This document shows positions 42,662 to 50,459 of a stretch of DNA of 51,846 nucleotides, piece after piece. Made by a program: the position numbers and the translations under genes. Under the pieces are notes generated by a model. That model ran no database searches, was not told the DNA's origin, and saw nothing but the letters and a program-made list of their open reading frames with translations. Source of the stretch: Firmicutes bacterium UBA4881 (lineage in GTDB: Bacteria > Bacillota > DTU065); the NCBI GenBank assembly GCA_002399235.1, contig DHDH01000028.1:50881-102726 (forward strand), in the 5' to 3' direction. The first letter of the stretch is position 1. Every line of letters starts with the position of its first letter.

Positions 42662-42718
42662 AACAGGTCTCAACTATTTTAATACCTTAATTAAAGTATT
42701 AATAGTGAGAGACCTGTT
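42662..42718 (-). terminator. Long terminator hairpin of the uridine-kinase-like gene
   Basis: Outer arms AACAGGTCTC and GAGACCTGTT and inner arms ACTATT/AATAGT and AATAC/GTATT make a near-perfect 57-nt hairpin, followed on the minus strand by TTTTTT. Confidence 0.85.
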
Positions 42719-42736
42719 CTTGGACTGTAATTAATG

Positions 42737-43312
42737 CTATTGGGAATTAACTTGGCTTTTTACCCAATTAACGATTACTTGTAGAGCTACTCCGTCAAGA
42801 CGATTACCATTTAAAACAAAATCAGCATAAGCTTTTGTAGGCAAGGTATAGATTTGTTCCTGATAACGTGCTGATTCTAAATAATAAGTAGCAATCTCTT
42901 CCTGATCCCAACCAAAAATACGCATATTGCGTTTGATTCTTCGATACATTCTTTCGTCAGCGTCTAATTCAATAAAGATTTTGAGATCAATTTTAGCGCG
43001 CAATTCAGGCCAGTAATAGATAATATAACCATCTAAAATAATTACATCGAGATCATCTCTTTTTAGAGCTTTTGTAAAATCGGTTAGATATCTATCTTTA
43101 TCGAGTGCATCAGGATGGTTATAGTCATCGTATTCTTTACCAGATAAAGGCGAAATCATTTTAGGCAAATTAGCCTTATAATAAAAATCGGTGTGAAAAG
43201 ATTGAAGATTAAAGGTGGTTAACTCTTTTGTAAGGAGGTTGGTAAAAGTAGTTTTTCCGGAGGCTGTACCTCCTGCTATACCAATTACGTAAGGTTTGGA
43301 TAAATTCCTCAC
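42737..43312 (-). CDS. Uridine-kinase-like P-loop kinase
   Basis: The 191-residue protein has the Walker A GIAGGTASGKTTF, SFHTDFYYK with the catalytic Asp, DYNHPDALD as in uridine kinases, VIILDGYIIYY and RRIKRNMRIFGWD as lid. It phosphorylates a nucleoside or related small molecule. It is slightly shorter than canonical Udk and has no clear pyrimidine-specific C-terminal region, so the substrate is uncertain. GTG start after AGGAGGAG. It is bracketed by two esterase paralogues, with terminators on the side of each. Confidence 0.82.
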   Translation of the reverse strand: MRNLSKPYVIGIAGGTASGKTTFTNLLTKELTTFNLQSFHTDFYYKANLPKMISPLSGKEYDDYNHPDALDKDRYLTDFTKALKRDDLDVIILDGYIIYYWPELRAKIDLKIFIELDADERMYRRIKRNMRIFGWDQEEIATYYLESARYQEQIYTLPTKAYADFVLNGNRLDGVALQVIVNWVKSQVNSQ

Positions 43313-43361
43313 AAATGCTCCTCCTAATTCGAGTGATATTAATGATTAAGACTTTAGAAAT

Positions 43362-44189
43362 TTATTCCTCCTCTTTAGGTATAGGTTTGCGGAGGCTTTT
43401 TACATGAAAAGCTAAATGTTCTGGCAAATGACCTAACCAAAATTCCCAAGTATGGTTGCCAGGATAGACCTTGAAAGTATGTTCTATACCCAGAGAATAA
43501 AGCTTAAGGTGATAATCAAGATTAGTCTTATAAAAGACATCAGAAAACCCAATATCAAACATAATCTTCGGTTTACGTCTAGACTTTTTCAAAGAATCAG
43601 CCAGAGTAACTGCGCTATTGTTTACCCAGAGGTCAGCGTTTGCTTTGGGATCACCGAAGATTTCTTTTTTACCAGTAACATCACCTAACGGAACTAAATC
43701 AAGAACACCACTAGTGGAACTAGCCGAACCAAATAGATCAGGATGTTTTGAAGCTAAAGTAATCGCTCCATGGCCTCCCATAGATAATCCAGCGATAGCT
43801 CTACCACGAAAAGTATCGATAGTATTATAATGAGCATCCACATAGGGGATTAAATCTTTTATTAAATAAGATTCATAATTAGATCCTTTTTTAATCTCAC
43901 TATCTACATACCAGGAATTTTCACCATCAGGAGTTACAATAATTAGCTCATAATTTTTAGCTTCTTTTTCTAAAATGCCATTTTTATGCCAATCGACATA
44001 GCTACCACTAGCTCCATGTAAGAGATATAGTACAGGATAGAGGGTCTCATCGTTATAATTTTCAGGTAGAATAATACGAAATGTTTTTTCTTTACCAAGA
44101 CTATCACTATAATGGGTTACCTCTAACATTTGGGCTGTGCCTCCTAAGGCGATTATCAAAACCATACAGATAACGATAATCTTTTTCAT
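43362..44189 (-). CDS. Exported esterase (esterase D/feruloyl-esterase-like), paralogue 2
   Basis: The ATG at 44189 follows AAGGGAG, giving 275 residues; longer frames upstream cross the fusA-like terminator and are not used. A signal peptide (IIVICMVLIIALGGTAQ) precedes a PF00756-type hydrolase with YPVLYLLHGASGSYVDWHK, GLSMGGHGAITLASKHPDLF and VYPGNHTWEFW. It is a clear duplicate of the 41722-42570 protein, sharing most motif blocks. Substrate unknown; likely acyl esters on glycans outside the cell. Confidence 0.88.
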   Translation of the reverse strand: MKKIIVICMVLIIALGGTAQMLEVTHYSDSLGKEKTFRIILPENYNDETLYPVLYLLHGASGSYVDWHKNGILEKEAKNYELIIVTPDGENSWYVDSEIKKGSNYESYLIKDLIPYVDAHYNTIDTFRGRAIAGLSMGGHGAITLASKHPDLFGSASSTSGVLDLVPLGDVTGKKEIFGDPKANADLWVNNSAVTLADSLKKSRRKPKIMFDIGFSDVFYKTNLDYHLKLYSLGIEHTFKVYPGNHTWEFWLGHLPEHLAFHVKSLRKPIPKEEE

Positions 44190-44207
44190 AGCTATTCTCC
44201 CTTTAAG

Positions 44208-44233
44208 AAGGTGCCGCGGGTAAGCAGCACCTT
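44208..44233 (-). terminator. Terminator of the EF-G paralogue
   Basis: AAGGTGC-C-GC and GC-A-GCACCTT pair; on the minus strand it starts 5 nt beyond the stop codon and precedes CTTCTTAAAGG. Confidence 0.75.
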
Positions 44234-44238
44234 GTCTT

Positions 44239-46305
44239 TTAGTTATTATTTTCGTCAGCTTTTTTATACTGAGCAATAATTTTCTCTGTTACCATAGCCG
44301 GAAGTTCCTCGTAATGGTCTAGAGTGCTAGTGAACTGACCCCACCCCTGAGTCATTGCTCGCAATTCTAGAGCAAACCGGAACATCTCGCTCATTGGTAC
44401 TAATGCTTTAACTACTTGTTGGCCATCAACAGGTTCCATACCTAAAATTTTACCACGTTTTTTGTTGAGTGTTCCCATGACATCACCCATATACTCATCG
44501 GGAACTATAACTTCGACGTTCATAATAGGCTCTAAAAGTATAGGTTTGGCTTCAACAAAACCCTTTTTAAAAGCCATTGAGGCAGCGATCTTGAAGGCCA
44601 TTTCTGAAGAGTCTACATCGTGGTAGGAACCATCGAAAAGGCTAACTTTAATATCAACTACAGGATATCCAGCTATAACACCATCTACCATGGTTTCCCT
44701 TACGCCTTTTTCGACTGCTGGGATATATTGTTTGGGAACTGAGCCACCAAAGATGTTGTCCTCAAAAACAAAACCTTCGCCAAGAGGCATTGGTGATAGC
44801 TCTAACCATACATGACCATACTGACCCCGGCCACCACTTTGTTTTTTGTGTTTGCCTTCAACCTTTGTACTACTTTTAATAGTTTCTCTATAAGGTACTT
44901 TTGGATCTTCTAGTTCCATCTCTACCCCAAATTTCTTTTTAAGACGGCTAGCAATAATTTCCAAATGGAGGTCTCCCATACCCGAAAGGAGGAATTCATT
45001 GGTTTCTTTACTCTGTTCCAAAGAGATCGTTGGATCTTCTTCAGCCAAGCGCAATAAACCACTTGCGACTTTATCTGTATCGCTTTTACCCTTAGGATAA
45101 ACAGCTAACATAAGAACTGGTTTAGGAAACATAATTTTATTAAAGAAAACTTGCTTATCTTTATCGCATAATGTATCAGAAGTAGCTGTGAACTGTAACT
45201 TAGCAACACCACCGATATCGCCAGCTACTACTTCACTAGTAGGAATCTGTTCTTTTCCTTGCATGTAAAAGAGCTGTCCTAGTCTTTCGGTTTCGCTTCT
45301 TGTAGAGTTATAGATCTGACTGTCAGATTTTAAGGAGCCACTATATACCTTAAAAATTGTCATCTTACCAACATAAGGGTCGGCAAGGGTTTTAAATACC
45401 AAAGCAGCAGTTTGTTTGCCATCTGGAGTTAACTCCACTTCCTTACCACCACTAGTTACTTTAACCTTATCTGTTGGTGCTGGCATACCATAAACTAACA
45501 TATTAAGGAGTGGCTGTAGGCCAATACTTAGCTCAGCAGAACCACAAGCTATTGGAAAAACTTCTTTGTTAGCAGCGCCAACACGTAAACAGCGTTTAAT
45601 ATCGTCAGAAGAAATCTCTTCGCCATCTAAATACGCCATTAATACCTCATCATCAGCAACTGCTACTGCTTCAACCAGTTCGGCATGACGAGCTAAGGCT
45701 TCATCCTTAAGCTCTGCCGGAATCTCTTCTTCAACCACCTCATTACCTCTTTGGTAATAAGCTTTCATAGTTACTAAATCAACAACACCCTTAAAATCAG
45801 TAAAACTACCAATAGGAATATTAATTGGTACTACTTTGTTGCCAAGTTTATCCCTGAGTTCGGCGTAGATCTTTTCAAAAGAAGCATTTTCTTTATCCAT
45901 TTTATTGATAAAGATCATCCTAGCTAAATTCTTTTCTTCAGCTAGCTTCCAGGTTGTAAAGAAACCAACTGGTAGCTGATCTGGAGCAGCAACAACACTC
46001 AGAGTGCCTTCAGCAACACTTAAGGCAGCAACAACTTCACCCACGAAATCAAAGAAGCCTGGAGTATCGAGAAGATTGATCTTTGTTTCTTTCCACTCAC
46101 AGGTTGCTAAGGCTGTGGAGATAGAAATTGTTCTTTTGATCTCTTCAGGATCAAAATCAGTTACTGTGTTACCTTCATTGATGGAACCCTTGCGCTTAGT
46201 TGCTCCGGCACGGTAAAGAAGCGCCTCTGTTAAGAGTGTCTTTCCCACTCCACCATGGCCAATAATTGCGACATTTCTGATCTGGGAAGTTTCGTACTTT
46301 TTCAA
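44239..46305 (-). CDS. Elongation factor G paralogue (EF-G2-like)
   Basis: The 688-residue GTPase has the EF-G domain order. G1 is GHGGVGKT rather than the AHIDAGKT-type motif of the housekeeping factor, G3 is DTPGFFDF, and G4 is NKMD. Domain IV carries SGGRGQYGHVWLELSP, and domain V ends near RFALELRAMTQGWGQFTS. These signatures mark the EF-G2-like branch common in Firmicutes and Thermus, whose exact role in translocation or stress is unsettled. TTG start. It stands alone, away from str operon genes, which supports a paralogue. Confidence 0.9.
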   Translation of the reverse strand: MKKYETSQIRNVAIIGHGGVGKTLLTEALLYRAGATKRKGSINEGNTVTDFDPEEIKRTISISTALATCEWKETKINLLDTPGFFDFVGEVVAALSVAEGTLSVVAAPDQLPVGFFTTWKLAEEKNLARMIFINKMDKENASFEKIYAELRDKLGNKVVPINIPIGSFTDFKGVVDLVTMKAYYQRGNEVVEEEIPAELKDEALARHAELVEAVAVADDEVLMAYLDGEEISSDDIKRCLRVGAANKEVFPIACGSAELSIGLQPLLNMLVYGMPAPTDKVKVTSGGKEVELTPDGKQTAALVFKTLADPYVGKMTIFKVYSGSLKSDSQIYNSTRSETERLGQLFYMQGKEQIPTSEVVAGDIGGVAKLQFTATSDTLCDKDKQVFFNKIMFPKPVLMLAVYPKGKSDTDKVASGLLRLAEEDPTISLEQSKETNEFLLSGMGDLHLEIIASRLKKKFGVEMELEDPKVPYRETIKSSTKVEGKHKKQSGGRGQYGHVWLELSPMPLGEGFVFEDNIFGGSVPKQYIPAVEKGVRETMVDGVIAGYPVVDIKVSLFDGSYHDVDSSEMAFKIAASMAFKKGFVEAKPILLEPIMNVEVIVPDEYMGDVMGTLNKKRGKILGMEPVDGQQVVKALVPMSEMFRFALELRAMTQGWGQFTSTLDHYEELPAMVTEKIIAQYKKADENNN

Positions 46306-46473
46306 ACCCTTCTCCCCCTTTTGGCAGTAAGACTAAAACCACAGTTACTGTGTCTCTTCAAAACTTCTGCAAAACTCTGATTTTCCCTTTGACTTAGGCA
46401 AAAAACTTGGTAAAGATTACCTTAAATAAATTTCAAATATGGTTATTATTCTGACGAAAGCTTGTAGCTACTT

Positions 46474-47046
46474 CTATTCTATTCTTTCAAACGGAGAAGT
46501 AGAGCCATATTCTTTCATGACCATTTTAAAATCACTCCATGTTGGCACCTTCAGCTTGGGGTTTCTTAAAAGTGCAGCTGGGTGATAGGTGCAAAGGACC
46601 TTAATTTCGCCAAATGTATGCCATTTACCACGTAGATTTTGCAAAGAATCGTTAACTTCTAATACTGCTCTAGCTGCAGTTAAGCCAAGACAAACAATTA
46701 AATCAGGTCTGATAGCCGCAATCTGCAGATCAAGCCAGGGTTTGCAAGTAGCTATCTCGTCAGCTTCTGGTGTCCTATTACGAGGTGGACGACATTTTAC
46801 AACATTAGCTATATAAATCTCATCTTTATTTATTCCAGAAGCAAGTAATATTTTATCCAAAAGTTGTCCAGCTGAACCAACAAATGGAAGTCCTTTTTCA
46901 TCTTCTTCTTGACCTGGACCTTCACCAATTAACATTAACCTAGCTTCCGGGTTACCTTCGCCCGGAACTACCTGCTTAGCTCCTTCGCGCAAACGACAGA
47001 GGTGACATTCTTTAGCGTTTTTTGTTATTTCAGCTATGGTTAGCAT
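46474..47046 (-). CDS. Uracil-DNA glycosylase, family 4 (iron-sulfur)
   Basis: The 190-residue enzyme has GEGPGQEEDEKGLPFVG (41-57), the four iron-sulfur cysteines Cys14, Cys17, Cys85 and Cys101, NVVKCRPPRNRTP, and HPAALLRNP (155-163). It removes uracil from DNA. Its start overlaps the end of the patatin gene by 17 bp, so the two are co-transcribed although unrelated in function. Confidence 0.94.
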   Translation of the reverse strand: MLTIAEITKNAKECHLCRLREGAKQVVPGEGNPEARLMLIGEGPGQEEDEKGLPFVGSAGQLLDKILLASGINKDEIYIANVVKCRPPRNRTPEADEIATCKPWLDLQIAAIRPDLIVCLGLTAARAVLEVNDSLQNLRGKWHTFGEIKVLCTYHPAALLRNPKLKVPTWSDFKMVMKEYGSTSPFERIE

Positions 47047-47923
47047 CTAAACCACCCTCTGCTTTTAATCTATTTTTAATTTGGGGCACAGCCTTGAGAG
47101 CAGCTTGTTTACCCAACTCAATCAGTAGTTCAGCTTTATCGAACTCCATACCACCAATATGATGTTCCTTAAGAGGTTCAATAATAATGGCCTCGTTTAA
47201 CGGCTGGTTTTCAAAGATTTTAAAGCCCATTATATCAGTCATGTTAAGTAAAACATCGATTAATCCTTCTGGTTCAGCTCCTGCTGTTGGTCGTTTCATC
47301 ACATTAACGCCTATAACGATATCGACACCAGCTTCCCAAAGTACATCCATGGGTACAGGATCGACCACCCCACCATCAACTAGCAATCTTCCTGCGTATC
47401 TTTCTGGCACAAAGACCCCTGGTACGGAGATACTGGCTCTGATACCTTTTACAAGATCCCCGTTATCATGAACCACTCTTTCTCCTGTAGCTATATCTGA
47501 AGAGATGGCAGCAAAAGGTTTGGGTAATGCTTCGATGTTTTTTATTTTTAACATCCGTTTTAGCATTGCTTCAATCCGATAACCATCGATAAGTCCTTTT
47601 TTCGGTGGTAAGACAAAATCTAATGTAGAAACTATATGTTGCTTATTTATCGCTTTGGCAAATTTACCTAAAAAATCTGGTTCCCAACCAGATAAATACA
47701 AGCCTCCAACTAAAGCACCCATAGAAGTTCCCGTTATTACATCAATTGGTATTCCCTCTTGTTCAAAAACCTGCAATAAACCTATATGCGATAAGCCTCT
47801 AGCCGCACCACTGCCTAAAGCAAGACCCACAAGTGGACGTTCTTTAATTTCTTTTAAGGCTGCAACTTTTTGGGTAAACACTTCCATTAATCCAGTTCCT
47901 GCTACTAAAATAGAGACAATCAT
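47030..47923 (-). CDS. Patatin-like phospholipase (RssA/YchK-type)
   Basis: The protein has a glycine-rich oxyanion stretch GLALGSGAARGLSHIGLL, the nucleophile in GTSMGAL, and the dyad Asp in VDGGVVDPVP. It is a cytosolic acyl hydrolase likely acting on membrane lipids. The start is uncertain: ATG 47923 has only GAGGAT close by, while an in-frame ATG at 47887 has GGAACTGG upstream and fits the family's N-terminus better. Nearly 300 bp separate it from the candidate RNA upstream. Confidence 0.88.
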   Translation of the reverse strand: MIVSILVAGTGLMEVFTQKVAALKEIKERPLVGLALGSGAARGLSHIGLLQVFEQEGIPIDVITGTSMGALVGGLYLSGWEPDFLGKFAKAINKQHIVSTLDFVLPPKKGLIDGYRIEAMLKRMLKIKNIEALPKPFAAISSDIATGERVVHDNGDLVKGIRASISVPGVFVPERYAGRLLVDGGVVDPVPMDVLWEAGVDIVIGVNVMKRPTAGAEPEGLIDVLLNMTDIMGFKIFENQPLNEAIIIEPLKEHHIGGMEFDKAELLIELGKQAALKAVPQIKNRLKAEGGLDANHS

Positions 47924-48223
47924 ATCCTCTAAAAGATAATTCCTTCATCTTCGTGCCCTTAAAAAATAAATCAATAATTCTACTAACCTTACTTTTACAC
48001 TCTGAAGGTCGTTCTACCTGGCTAACCAAAGTTATTTCTCTTAAAATTACTAACTGATCGCTTTTAACCCCTTAACAAACACTCAGTTCTTAGTTATTTT
48101 TTATACTTTGGCTAGTTTAAGGATATTTGTCTAATAGCAGGTACACCCCCTTTTTATAGTTTTTTTCTTTTACGTTTTCGTGTCTTTCTCGAATGTTTTC
48201 TTAGTTTTTTAACACTTTTTAAG
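47924..48223. other. 300-bp intergenic region upstream of the patatin gene
   Basis: It must contain the patatin promoter. No repeat, RNA structure or convincing small gene was seen; a short minus-strand frame covering 47844-48029 overlaps the patatin gene and lacks support. Confidence 0.4.
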
Positions 48224-48253
48224 AAAAGCCAGGACTTCGGTGTCCTGGCTTTT
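48224..48253 (-). terminator. Terminator following the candidate structured RNA
   Basis: AAAAGCCAGGAC and GTCCTGGCTTTT form a perfect 12-bp stem with a 6-nt loop, with T runs on both sides. Confidence 0.9.
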
Positions 48254-48268
48254 TGCGTTCAATAAATT

Positions 48269-48367
48269 AAATAGCATCTGACTCGAAACTGGTGCCGGTC
48301 AGACAACTACCTGGCAGGCTCACTTTAGGTGAATCTTCCCTAAAAACTGCTGTGAATCCTGCTAATT
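48269..48367 (-). ncRNA. Candidate structured RNA, unidentified
   Basis: On the minus strand this segment can fold into a long hairpin: GCAGG/CCUGC, bulged A, UUCAC/GUGAG, a 7-nt bulge, UUUAGG/CCUAAA and a 9-nt loop, with the whole 3' side contiguous (48314-48329). A second hairpin UCUGAC/GUCAGA (48298-48303 with 48277-48282) follows, and AAUUAGCA/UGCUAUUU could close the element. A terminator lies directly downstream. I recognise no known riboswitch: fragments such as GGGAA and GAGUCAGA recall cobalamin elements but the order and core do not fit. It starts 26 bp past the pseudo-receiver stop, so it may be a 3'-UTR-derived or independent small RNA. Confidence 0.5.
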
Positions 48368-48392
48368 ACTTTATTTAACCATAATTAATAAT

Positions 48393-48704
48393 TCAATTAT
48401 TATCCTCTTTAGTTATTAACTGCTTGACCTTAGCTAATAGATCTTTGGAACTGATGGTTTCCTTAGCATTATTTAATAACCAAAGTGGTATCTCTGGTCT
48501 TTCTTGATATAGAGAAAGTTTTAATTTATCAGCGTTTTCCAGGCACATACCAATAACTAAGACTAGGGCATCATCTTTTAGAGCTGTCTGAACCTGTTGT
48601 GGATTACCTGCTAAATGGACTCTGTAACCATACGATTCTAATACTGTTCGATAAACAACGCTAGCTTGTGAGCACTGGTCCACTAGCAAGATAGCTTTTT
48701 TCAT
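48393..48704 (-). CDS. Pseudo-receiver (CheY-like) protein lacking the phosphoacceptor Asp
   Basis: The 103-residue protein follows a CheY fold (KKAILLVDQCSQASVVYRTV, ESYGYRVHLAGNPQQVQTAL, DDALVLVIGMCLENADKLKL, EIPLWLLNNAK), but where receivers have the phosphorylated Asp after the third strand it has Ile-Gly (LVIGM). The acidic pair near the N-terminus is also reduced to one Asp. It cannot be phosphorylated in the usual way and may act as a docking domain or bind a ligand. AGGGAGGAG precedes the ATG. It follows the hydrogenase genes on the same strand after a 153-bp gap. Confidence 0.7.
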   Translation of the reverse strand: MKKAILLVDQCSQASVVYRTVLESYGYRVHLAGNPQQVQTALKDDALVLVIGMCLENADKLKLSLYQERPEIPLWLLNNAKETISSKDLLAKVKQLITKEDNN

Positions 48705-48857
48705 TGTTGCTCCTCCCTACAATGTCTAAGTCTTAGCATTAAGATTATACATTAAGGGTTACATTCCTTTTATTCTGAATCATTTCATGTTTATTTTTAC
48801 TTAATAGAACTAATGGTTTAGTCTGAGAAACGTTTTTCTAGGGTTTGGGGGAAAAAT

Positions 48858-50444
48858 TTAGTTTGGTAAATCGACTTTTTGTTTATTATGAGCACATAAG
48901 CTTAAAAAAGCTTTTATCCTTGATGGTATACCATCAATTCCTGGTAAGGACAATCCGCCTCCGCCTAAACAGCCACTAGGACAGGCATGTATCTCAACTA
49001 GATCAAGCTTTTCTAGTTTGGCTTTATCTGATAACAATTTATTTGCTTTACCTAGGTTATCACAAGCTAGACAATGAATTACCTCGTCATTTATTTTAAT
49101 AGTTTTCTCCCGAAACTCTTTTGCACATAAAAGCTCCTTCTCTAAATCTTCTCCAGTAGAGACTCCTAAGGTAGAGACTAGACCTCCTGCCACTTCTAAA
49201 ACTCCCAAAAAGGGGTTAGCATTTATAAAGGGATTAGCAATATCTTCTGCGGCGAGTCTCTCATATTCGACACCTGCTGTTTGCAACATTCGGAGAAGTT
49301 CTCTTGTAGTTAGCACAGCATCTACATCTCTTAGACCATCACTACCCATTTCCAACCGTGCTGCTTCATATTTGGCTGCTGTACAAGGACGAATAGCAAC
49401 AACAAAAAGATCTTTGGGGTTAAAACCATTAGTTCTGGTAAACTCCGTTTTAATTAAATCCCCTGCTATTTGTTGAGGTGATTTAATCCGGCTTAAATTA
49501 GCAACTAACTCTGGGTAAGATTGTTCAACCAATTTAACTACACTAGGGCAGAAAGAGGAAATTAGAGTGCCACTACCTTCTTTTTTGTTTTTTAATAGTT
49601 CGTTAGCTAGTTCCTTTCGATAAATGTCATTAGCTAAACTTAGATCTAATACATAATCAAAACCTAAACGTTTTAAAGCTGCGGTAATTTGACCCTCAAC
49701 ATGAATTAGTGAACTTTTATTTCCCATTACAAAATCAATTTTTGCTGCTGGTGAAACCAAAGCAATTACCTTTTTACCTGGATCATGAATTGCTGCCCAA
49801 ACATGTTTTAAAGCGCTCCGCTCTCTTAGAGCTCCCGTTGGGCAAGTGAGAACACATTGGCCGCAAAAAACACATTCTGAATCTTTCAGTTCCAGGCTAA
49901 AAGCAGTGTCTATAGTGGTTTCGAAGCCACGTTTAGCAAAATTTATTGCGCCAATTTGTTGTCTATCGATACAAGCCCGCAAACAACGGCCACAGAGAAC
50001 GCATTTATTAGGATCTCTTTCTATAGCAACACTAGATAAATCAAGCGAACGGGAACGTTTTTTCCCTAAATAACGTCTTTCTCTAATACCAAATTCGCTG
50101 GCTAGTTTTAGTAGCTCACAATCGCTATTGCGGATACAAATTAAACAATCATCAGGATGATTGGCAAGAAGTAGTTCCACAACAGTTTTACGTGCTCTTC
50201 GTACTCTCTCTGAATGAGTATAGATAACCATACCCTCTTCAACAGGATAAGCGCAAGCTGGCACTAATCTTTTTTTACCAACAACTTCTACTACACAAAT
50301 CCTACAGTTTCCCGATGGAGCTAATCTACTTAAATGGCAAAGAGTAGGGATGGAAATTCCATTTTCTTTGGCAGATTCTAAAATAGTCTGCCCTTTTTTA
50401 GCTGCTACAGCTAGATCATTGATGGAAATCTTAATTGTATCCAT
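48858..50444 (-). CDS. [FeFe] hydrogenase catalytic-subunit homologue with altered H-cluster pocket
   Basis: The 528-residue protein has the HndD/HydA layout. A 2Fe-2S domain carries Cys36, 47, 50 and 64. The His-Cys3 cluster is His96, Cys100, 103 and 109. Two 4Fe-4S ferredoxin clusters use Cys148/151/154/158 and Cys191/194/197/201. In the H domain the four cluster ligands are kept: Cys299 (SSFCPS), Cys354 (IRPCTAAK), Cys488 and Cys492 (HACPSGCLGGGG). The proton-relay Cys of normal enzymes (first C of TSCCP) is Phe298, the usual Met before PC is Arg352, and the Met before ACP is His486. Activity may thus be weak, biased or sensory. It lies 15 bp after the NuoF-like gene, forming an operon. 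Confidence 0.88.
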   Translation of the reverse strand: MDTIKISINDLAVAAKKGQTILESAKENGISIPTLCHLSRLAPSGNCRICVVEVVGKKRLVPACAYPVEEGMVIYTHSERVRRARKTVVELLLANHPDDCLICIRNSDCELLKLASEFGIRERRYLGKKRSRSLDLSSVAIERDPNKCVLCGRCLRACIDRQQIGAINFAKRGFETTIDTAFSLELKDSECVFCGQCVLTCPTGALRERSALKHVWAAIHDPGKKVIALVSPAAKIDFVMGNKSSLIHVEGQITAALKRLGFDYVLDLSLANDIYRKELANELLKNKKEGSGTLISSFCPSVVKLVEQSYPELVANLSRIKSPQQIAGDLIKTEFTRTNGFNPKDLFVVAIRPCTAAKYEAARLEMGSDGLRDVDAVLTTRELLRMLQTAGVEYERLAAEDIANPFINANPFLGVLEVAGGLVSTLGVSTGEDLEKELLCAKEFREKTIKINDEVIHCLACDNLGKANKLLSDKAKLEKLDLVEIHACPSGCLGGGGLSLPGIDGIPSRIKAFLSLCAHNKQKVDLPN

Positions 50445-50459
50445 GCACCTGCTCCCCCC

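Noticed and set aside
42737..43312. Canonical uridine kinase (udk) symbol
   Set aside because: The P-loop and catalytic motifs fit, but the protein is short and the pyrimidine-binding part is not clear, so no symbol is given.
44190..44276. Longer N-terminus for the 43362 esterase
   Set aside because: The extension crosses the terminator of the EF-G gene and lacks a ribosome site, while ATG 44189 has AAGGGAG and a clean signal peptide.
48258..48370. Cobalamin riboswitch
   Set aside because: GGGAA and GAGUCAGA fragments recall the class, but the conserved core and B12 box order are not present on either strand; kept only as an unidentified structured RNA.
48820..48845. GAAACGTTTTTC palindrome as a hydrogenase terminator
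   Set aside because: The stem is short and imperfect and has no T run; not strong enough to list.
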